Shown one piece after another: positions 57,554-64,000 of a stretch of 64,000 nucleotides of DNA. Source of the stretch: Lumbricus terrestris (taxonomy: Eukaryota; Annelida; Clitellata; Crassiclitellata; Lumbricidae); contig OX457039.1 of NCBI GenBank assembly GCA_949752735.1, positions 46,891,718 through 46,955,717 of the forward strand. Direction: 5' to 3'. The translations under genes and the position numbers were made by a program. Within the stretch, counting starts at the first letter, position 1, and each line of letters starts with the position of its first letter. The notes beneath the pieces were generated by a model. The model saw nothing but the letters and a program-made list of their open reading frames with translations, was not told where the DNA came from and ran no database searches.

Positions 57554-58939
57554 GGCTGGATAAGATCGGTGGACCGGCCGCCCACTGACCCGTGTCAATG
57601 ATCCCGACGAAGGGTCAGGCAAGGTCGCCGCGTGCCAGCGACGCGCCCGAATGGGTGCAGACGGTGGTGGAGTCGCGTGTATACGTGGAGAGGGATGGGG
57701 GAATGGGGGAATGGGGGGGGGGGGGGGTAGAATGCAGCCCATTGAGTCACGATGGATACGAGAGAAGCGAGGGAGACTAGATGGAGGATGAAGAAGAGGA
57801 ATATGGGAACGGGAAGGATGCGGGGAAAGGAAAGGGAAGGCAGAGGATGAGTGGAAGAACTGATTAGGAAGACGTGGGGCGAGTGAAGAGGAGGGAGGGA
57901 AGGATAGGGAGGGAAGGAGAGGGAGTGAAGAGGAGGGAGTGAAGGGGAGGGAGGGAAGAGGAGAGAGTGAAGGGGGGTCCGTTTTCGCTTCGATTGACTC
58001 GAACACTGTGAATTTAGTTCAGACGTAAAGGATGGTTTGTTTGCCTCCGAATGACAGACGCATGCAGTGACATCAACATTCGGATCATAATGACGATGAA
58101 ATTAATCGCATTGAGACGTATAGTGAATTAAGAGGAAGCGAACGAGAAGAATAGCGCAGAAGAAAGAATTAAGATAGTACGCAGAAGAAACGAGATAAAA
58201 TAAAGATAATGGTTCAATTTAGAGTCTAAGAATAAAATATATAAAATATATTAATTAGTCATAATATAGATGGAAACTGCACCGAAAATATAATTATTTG
58301 ATTTGACATAAGTCTTGCGTTTGATGTCTAACAGTCTGAGAATATATATGTATATATATATGCATATATATATATATGCAAATATGAACCTCATAATTAT
58401 AAGGATTGACGAACGGTAGAGGCTATGGATGCAAGGAGATAGTGTCTCCGTAAAAATGCCTAGAGGAAGGCAACGGGAAACCCCGACTCTAAATTTCCCA
58501 AGACACACTGAAAATGACGAATTAGGACTGACGGATGCAACGAACTGAAGAGGAAGGCGCCGCGAAGAGAAGAATGACGTCATTGGAAGTTGGAACCTGT
58601 CGGGGGGGTGGGGGGGGTCGAGAACTTAAAGAGAGAGATAACCTCGTATATTATAGTCGTATGTATACAGCGATGAATCGTCTGAATAATAGGCTACCTG
58701 CATGATGCATTCCAAATGTCTCACGACTATAGTTTGAGACCCGTCTAATTTTTCAGACTTTGCATTCAGACTTTAGATGATGCGCAGAAAGCAATAGTCT
58801 ATGAAGTGGGATATCCGTGTTTCGAACAACTGAGCTTTTAAAATTATGCCATGGACAAAAACAAAATTCCAGATCTATTCGATATGTGGTGTATGTAGTC
58901 TATATGTAGTCACGACACAGAAGTAGAAAATGATGGAAA
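57554..58939. other. Non-coding with purine-rich tract
   Basis: 57660-57975 is G/A-rich with an unbroken G run at 57713-57727. The minus-strand 172-codon Ser/Pro frame is an artefact of it. TA repeats lie at 58340-58380. Nothing else seen. Confidence 0.5.
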
Positions 58940-58969
58940 CACAAGATGTCGAAGTTGCAAAGTCTGATA

Positions 58970-59396
58970 AAGCTGAATCTCTTAAGAAATCATTTTCTAT
59001 TGACTCAGCGTATAATCAGAGGTGTATGTAGTCTATATGTAGTCACGACACAGTTGCAATCTGTCCTTAATGCTGCGGCCCGCCTGATTGGCGGCATACC
59101 AAAGTTTGGGCATATATCAAGTTTTATACGGGAAGAACTGCACTGGTTGCCAATGCAAAAACGTATTGAGTTTAAGATTTTAATGTTCATGCGCAATTGC
59201 CTAGCAGGCCAAGCTCCGATCTATCTTATGGAACTCTGTGTACCTGTGCTGTCCATCCCAGGCCGTAGATTCCTTCGCTCTGCTACGCATGGTGACCTGG
59301 TTGTCCCTAGGGCTCGATCTTCCACAGTGCTGCACAGAAGCTTTGCTATGGTCGGTCCGTCTTTCTGGAATAAGTTACCTATTAGTCTTTGAGAGT
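58970..59396 (+). mobile_element. LINE fragment, CR1/L2-like, third subfamily
   Basis: Reads SVLNAAARLIGGIPKFGHIS, ELHWLPMQKRIEFKILMFM, LRSATHGDLVVPRARSS and SFAMVGPSFWNKLPISL then stop. It aligns in order with the 3' part of the LINE ORF at 49068-49496 but is clearly diverged. A short direct repeat TGTATGTAGTCTATATGTAG at about 58888 and 59024 flanks a 5' piece. Confidence 0.82.
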
Positions 59397-59757
59397 ATTT
59401 GAAGGAAATACCATTACGGTGAATTATTAATTATTGACGATCGCGCATTTATGGTAATAATTATGGCAATGTGCAAAGCATTTGTTGCGAATTGCAAAAA
59501 ATAATAGTCACTGAACTTTTGCTGACAACGAGCGCGTCAGTGTTATAGAGATGTTTGCAGCCATGATATATGTACGCTATATTTAGGATCATTGAGAGTT
59601 GAACTGTTTTCGGAGGCGCTGCAGGCAGTTCAGCCTCAAAGAAAGAAACACTATCACTGCCACGTGGATGATATGGATGACAGAAATTTCCTGCAAATCG
59701 TCCCAGTCAAGGCAAAGACGACTATCTGCAGAATTAGGGCCGTTTCTGCTATATAAT
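59397..59757. other. Non-coding, nothing recognised
   Basis: No gene or repeat seen. Confidence 0.45.
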
Positions 59758-60514
59758 ATACTTGTGTAGATAAACAATGCAGTAGAACACACACAAAAGT
59801 GTCATAACTCGGTAAAAACTTTCAGGATTTGTATGAAATATTAAACGCAACAGCAGTGGCCATATTACCACCAACTCCTAAAGTCGATTGGAAATATTCG
59901 GGAGTTTGTCACGTTTATGAGCGTTTGAGATGCAGTACCGGAAAATGGAACTTTCCAACATGCAAATGCTGAAAGGAAGCGAAATAATTCAGCTATTACC
60001 TATATAGACTAGTGTTCAAAATGTCCTCCTTCTTCACATACACACGACCATTGACTAAACGTTAATGTTGATGGTCTGGTCGATGATCACGTGGTCAAAC
60101 AGCTGTCATTCTTCAATCAGACGAGCCGCACGGTTAAAAGAGCTGTATTATATATATGTCAAACAAATTTTTTCGAGGGCAACGGCCTCTGTTGTCATAG
60201 GTTCTCGTCAAATCTGGATCCATCCATCCCTACGGTTTTCGATGTCATGAATAGTGGACCGAAAAATGCGCTCCTCCGGTATACATGCATGTACTCCGGT
60301 TCGATGTCTGGATGATGGGCGGTCACAGCTGCGGAATATGAAGCGCGAGCTTCACCCGGGACAGCTAATTCACAGTAAGCTTATACGTCTATATAAGGTT
60401 GCGTGGCCGTGAACAAAAAGGAAATTTTGAACACTATAGATCTATAGCTGAATTTTACTTCCTTTAAGCTTTTTCATGTTGGAAAGTTTCATTTTTTACC
60501 AAGAAATTGGTATA
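59758..60514 (-). mobile_element. Tc1/mariner-type fold-back element, second copy, right end truncated
   Basis: AAGTGTCATAACTCGGTAAA at 59796 and CAGTGGCCATATTACC correspond to the left arm of the 45119-45904 element. The transposase C-terminal region is inverted relative to that copy (GTCGATGATCACGTGGTCAA on plus encodes DHVIID on minus). The right arm is recognisable to TTGGAAAGTTTCATTTTTTA and then breaks into a MITE fragment. Confidence 0.8.
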
Positions 60515-60632
60515 TTGTGACGAAATTTCGACCAAACGACTAAAACAACGAAAAAGGTCATCAGATTTTCCACCGAAGACCCCAAACAGATTTTCCGAAC
60601 AGGGCCCTCCCACATTTCTTAATCCGGCCGTG
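60515..60632. mobile_element. hAT-type MITE, third family, right end only
   Basis: Contains ACGAAAAAGGTCATCAGATT and ends TTTCTTAATCCGGCCGTG, the right terminus of the 51450-51730 family. It adjoins the truncated mariner-type element, so it may have inserted there. Confidence 0.72.
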
Positions 60633-60844
60633 CACTGCATCGTATAGTAGTCTATGCAGAGATAAATGATATCCGGTGGCAGTCTTGTTTCAGTTGTTTC
60701 ATTCTTTGACCGATCTCGTCCAAACGGTAGGCTATATGAACGGAACAGAAGAAGTGATGCGCATGCGCATGTGATGTTCCGCTCAATCTATCGCTGCTGC
60801 TGCTGCTGCTTACAGCTGGGAACGTGGTGCGGATGCTTAAGAGA

Positions 60845-60876
<32 letters not shown>

Positions 60877-60984
60877 GCAGCAGAAACAGCAACAGCTCTC
60901 TTTGCCTTTATACGACGGATTAACGCTCGTCGTTGTCGTCTGCCAATATTATAGGCGAGAAGCTGCAACGTCTCCTTTGAATGC
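60633..60984. other. Non-coding with (CTG)n and (CAG)n runs
   Basis: CTGCTGCTGCTGCTG at about 60795 and (CAG)n at 60846-60890 are inverted to each other about 40 bases apart. Gln-rich frame not supported as a gene. Confidence 0.5.
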
Positions 60985-61220
60985 TGTCCCTTCTCCCCTT
61001 CCCTCTTCTCCCCCTTCTCCTCCTTCTCCTCCTTCTCCCCCTTCTCCTCCTTCTCCACGTTTTCCTTCTTGCTTACCTCCTCCTCCTTCTCATCTCGCGT
61101 CCTTGTCCACCTCTTCCACCTCTCCTTCACTCTCCTCCTCCTTCTCCTCCTCCTCCTCCTCCACGCATCTTCGTCCGTCTTTTCCAATCCTCCCCGTTCT
61201 CTGTTTTCCGGTCCTCCTTG
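60985..61220. repeat. Pyrimidine-rich (CTC/CTT)n tract
   Basis: CCTTCTCCTCCTTCTCC units. The Ser/Pro and Leu-rich frames are artefacts. Confidence 0.85.
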
Positions 61221-61279
61221 GGAGATGGCTATCGTCGGCGTCGTTCCCAAGCGGCCCATCGGCCCCGGATTTCAGCCGA

Positions 61280-61912
61280 AGTCGACGGTTAGAAGGGAGG
61301 AGAAGAGGACCAGACGGAGGACCAGAGGGAATACAGACAGCAACAGAGGAGGAGGGAGGAGGGAGGAGGACGGAGGGAGGAGGGAGGACGGAGGAGGGAG
61401 GAGAGTGGGTAGAGGCATATAGAGGAAAGATGGGTCAGAAGAAGCAGCAGCAGCAGAAGCAGGTGTAGAGGAGGATGAGGAGGAAGTGGGCTGTACGCAT
61501 GTCATGCATGTCGTCTTTGCGTTGGCAATGAACCAGTGGATGAGAAGAATAGGACAGACCGAATGTGTATACCAGAGAAGCATAAACGGAGAGATAAAGA
61601 GGAGCAGTTCTAGGAAGAAGGAAGACGAGGAACGAATTCTACAGAGTGGGAGAAACGAGGGGAAGGTGGATAAACACGCGGAATTAACACAATAGAGGAG
61701 AATAAGGATACTGATGCGTGGGAGGCCTGGTCGAGGAGGCACGGAGGAGGAGGAGGAGGAGGAGGAGGAGGAGGAGGAGGAGGAACGGAGGAGGAGGAGG
61801 AGGAGGAGGAGCAGGAACGGAGGAGGAGGAGGAGAAGGAACGGAGGAGGAGGAGGAGTTGAGGAAGCCATCTGAATTATATGGGAACCGGAAGCAGGTTG
61901 ATTCGACGGAGT
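61280..61912. repeat. Purine-rich (GGA)n tract
   Basis: GGAGGAGGAGG units, densest at 61340-61410 and 61740-61860, with a less repetitive stretch at 61480-61700. Complementary in composition to 60985-61220. Confidence 0.85.
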
Positions 61913-62258
61913 TATGATGTGAGAAGACGAAGAGGAGAGAGACGAGAAGGCAACGAAGATGGAAACGTTGAGAGATGAGGATGCTCGGTTGCTGAGAAGA
62001 ATCAGGTCGAAGATTGAATTCATAAAACAGATCAAAATCAAAGGCGTAAAGCCTTCGCACAATACATACATATATTATATAATATAATAATATATATAAT
62101 ATATATAATATAGGATATATTCCACTTCGCTGAATGCATCGTTATGACCAGTATCATAGCTAAAATACTCTGCAGTCATATGTGCCATGCAATGTTGTAC
62201 AATTATGCATTGATTAAGACTCTACCATGGATACAATATGAAACAGACACGACATCAT
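61913..62258. other. Non-coding, nothing recognised
   Basis: TA-rich patch at 62065-62115. No gene. Confidence 0.5.
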
Positions 62259-62267
62259 GGCTATAGG

Positions 62268-63448
62268 GTTTGCGACGAACGCCCGATTGTCCAGGTCCCC
62301 GATTACCCTTTCCCCGATACAAACTCCCCGATTACAAACTCCCCGATAGGCCCAAATCCCCGACAGGCCCAAGTCCCCGAATATGCAACTAATCCCAAGT
62401 CCCCGACAGGCCCAAGTCCCCGATTGGTGATTTAATCTACACGTAAGACCATTTAGTGTCAGTCTGTATAGGCTAAAGAGGGTGACACCAATCGTCTTGG
62501 CCTTATCGGTAGACGGAAACAGAGTTGAATAAAGGCAAAGCCAGTTAGATTAATGTAAATAATATTTTTACTTGTGTACGTGTACCAATATGTAATTTGA
62601 ATTCCTTACTGCACGCTGAATTCAGAAGACAGCTATAAGAGAATTGTCCACAAACTACTTCAAAATATTTTAAAATATTCAAAATATACTTGTCTACTTG
62701 CTAAGGCAGAGAAGTTTTTCAAAAATGCAAGCGCATTATATCCCTTATATTACTGCGGCACACTGGGCATGTTTTGCTGATTCCCCTTGTTGATGGTGCG
62801 CCAAAAAGAACATTAATACAAGAACTGCATGCACAGTGCCCGCATGGGATAATAGCTGTATCTGATCTTGCGCATTTGCAAACAGGGCACTCTGCAGAGA
62901 TAGTTGTTTCTGGTGCCGACTCATTTGCTGGCGATGCACTAACTGCTCCTGCCGATGCTGGCAATGCAGGTACTTCTGGTACTGCATCTGGTCTTATTGC
63001 ATCTGGTCGAACTGGTATTGGTCTTGCTATTGTTGCTGGTGCTCTCGATCTTATTTCTGTTCTTGGTCTTACTGATCTGGCTCTTGTCGTCGTCGCCGCA
63101 GTTGTCGATGCTGCTGCTCTGCGCGAAGGTAAATCGCGTAGACAACGACGGCGGTTTGGTGTCGCTACAACTGCTACATTTGAACGACATTATGAAGCCT
63201 ATACAGACTGACACTAAATGGTCTTACGTGTAGATTAAATCACCAATCGGGGACTTGGGCCTGTCGGGGACTTGGGATTAGTTGCATATTCGGGGACTTG
63301 GGCCTGTCGGGGACTTGGGATTAGTTGCATATTCGGGGACTTGGGCCTGTCGGGGATTTGGGCCTATCGGGGAGTTTGTAATCGGGGAGTTTGTATCGGG
63401 GAAAGGGTAATCGGGGACCTGGACAATCGGGCGTTCGTCGTGCTCCCT
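62268..63448. mobile_element. Long-TIR element carrying a RING-finger gene
   Basis: The left arm (62268-62473) and right arm (63198-63448) are near-identical inverted copies. Both contain CGACGAACGCCCGATTGTCC, degenerate tandem units of AAGTCCCCGACAGGCCC, and the inner border CGTAAGACCATTTAGTGTCA. The right arm has one extra unit (about 45-50 bp). GGCTATAGG occurs at both outer borders (62259-62267, 63449-63457) and may be a 9-bp target duplication, which would suit a Mutator-like element; the motif is common here, so this is not firm. The about 720-bp interior is essentially filled by the minus-strand RING gene. Confidence 0.88.
62719..63190 (-). CDS. Small RING-finger protein inside a TIR element
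   Basis: ATG at 63188-63190 lies only a few bases inside the right TIR (MSFKCSSCSDTKPPSLSTRF). That frame meets a stop at 62939. A RING finger lies in another frame: CPVCKC, then IIPCGHCACSSCINVLFG, then KTCPVCRSNIRDIMRLHF and TGA at 62719-62721. All eight C3HC4 ligands are present and the C-terminal position resembles RINGs of IAP/MDM2-type ubiquitin ligases. A 181-bp intron (donor ATCA|GTAAGA after 63073, acceptor ATCTCTGCAG before 62891) would join the two in frame, giving about 96 residues. Without splicing it is a frameshifted pseudogene. A ubiquitin-ligase role is inferred from the RING only. Confidence 0.65.
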
Positions 63449-63492
63449 GGCTATAGGCGCGTAGAATAATATAATTATGCCAAGCACCTATG

Positions 63493-63714
63493 CAGGGCTT
63501 AAAGTGTGGCTGGACGGTCGTGGACGGCGTCCATGCACTTGTTTTAAAATATGGACGCCGTCCTGCCATGCATGCACTTATTGGCCATGGCAGCACAGCC
63601 TGGAAAAGTAAGGGGCGTCCAGGCACTTCTTTTGGAAAGGTAAGGGGCGTCCAGGCACTTCTTTTGGAAAGGTAAGGGGCGTCCAGGCACTTATTTTTCC
63701 ACACTTAAGCACTT
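63493..63714. mobile_element. hAT-type MITE, fifth family
   Basis: The left end CAGGGCTTAAAGTGTGG and right end CCACACTTAAGCACTT are inverted. CACCTATG (63485-63492) and CACCTATA (63715-63722) are near-identical 8-base flanks. The interior has three tandem 32-bp units beginning GGTAAGGGGCGTCCAGGCAC. It lacks the GATGAC module found in the other families. Non-coding. Confidence 0.85.
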
Positions 63715-63722
63715 CACCTATA

Positions 63723-64000
63723 CGTGTATTATGTATAGGCCCTATGTAACGTAGTTTTAGAATCTATAGCATGTCCATCATGAGGAAGCAAAGTGAAGAG
63801 AAATTTACCGATTAAAACGGAGATAATTGCATATTTAAGGTTTCTTTCAAGTATATAGTGCCATTGTATTTATGTGTTCGATGTATGACTTTGTATGCAT
63901 GCGAAAGAAGAACGAGCGTGCATAGAGTCTATATAGCGAATGGATATAGACTATGAGTGATACGAGATTTCCATGCTCATAATTAATATTACCATTGAGT
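63723..64000. other. Non-coding to the window end
   Basis: No gene or repeat recognised. Confidence 0.5.

Noticed and set aside
60824..61468. 214-codon Gln/Ser/Pro frame
   Set aside because: Spans CAG and CTC simple repeats; no domain, no splice logic.
61272..62060. 262-codon minus-strand Ser/Leu frame
   Set aside because: Complement of the GGA tract; low complexity only.
62774..63211. 145-codon plus-strand frame antisense to the RING gene
   Set aside because: Ala/Val/Leu-rich shadow of the minus-strand Gln- and RING-coding sequence.

Overview
The window is eukaryotic, non-coding-rich DNA from an animal, probably a marine invertebrate. Exons have GT-AG introns, the recognisable proteins are metazoan (LIM-homeodomain, fibronectin III), and the repeats are LINEs, tRNA-derived SINEs, hAT and mariner MITEs and a Helitron end. 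The palindrome TAGGCCTA occurs about 33 times, which together with the repeat types makes me favour an echinoderm or other deuterostome. That species guess is inference and weak.

Genes. (1) Plus strand, 28384-35405: three exons of a single-pass membrane protein, made of a fibronectin III domain exon, a transmembrane exon and a long Ser/Thr/Glu-rich cytoplasmic tail exon. Intron phases fit exactly; the second intron would be GC-AG. The 5' part was not found. (2) Minus strand, 53231-48068: the last two exons of a LIM-homeobox gene whose homeodomain C-terminus is diagnostic of the Lhx1/Lhx5 (Lim1) class. Its LIM exons were not found and probably lie beyond the right edge. (3) Minus strand, 42898-38535: immediately downstream and in the same orientation, a complete four-exon, about 294-residue, divergent LIM-homeodomain gene. 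It has a perfect LIM1, a LIM2 in which two zinc-ligand cysteines are serines, a poly-Asp tract and a normal homeodomain. The two genes look like a tandem pair. (4) Minus strand, 63190-62719: a small RING-finger gene enclosed between about 200-bp terminal inverted repeats, so apparently carried by a mobile element.

Layout. 1-935 is a 131-bp satellite. 936-12900 is non-coding, with LINE and MITE pieces, a Helitron 3' end and a 15-bp minisatellite, and ends in a 797-bp hAT element. 12930-15545 is an intense block of microsatellites, a duplicated GTAT/GTAC array, a 12-bp minisatellite and a perfect-armed hairpin. 15993-16950 is a mariner-type element. 17-28 kb is mostly featureless with one hAT MITE and simple repeats. 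28-36 kb holds the membrane-protein gene, with introns full of SINEs, a hAT MITE and a 600-bp (ATC)n block. 36-44 kb holds a hAT MITE and the divergent LIM-homeodomain gene. 45-46.4 kb is a mariner-type fold-back element beside a long GTAT array. 48-53.2 kb is the Lim1-type gene, whose intron contains a 1.2-kb LINE, a tandem-repeat TIR element, a MITE and a SINE. 54-62 kb is an RTE-like LINE, purine-rich tracts and further transposon remains. 62.2-63.7 kb is the RING-carrying element and one more hAT MITE.

The most notable points are the RING gene inside a TIR element, the LIM-homeodomain paralogue that has lost two zinc ligands, and one palindromic module (GATGAC...GTCATC) found inside four MITE groups with different termini and in the satellite at the window start. 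No rRNA, functional tRNA, CRISPR or operon-like feature was seen.
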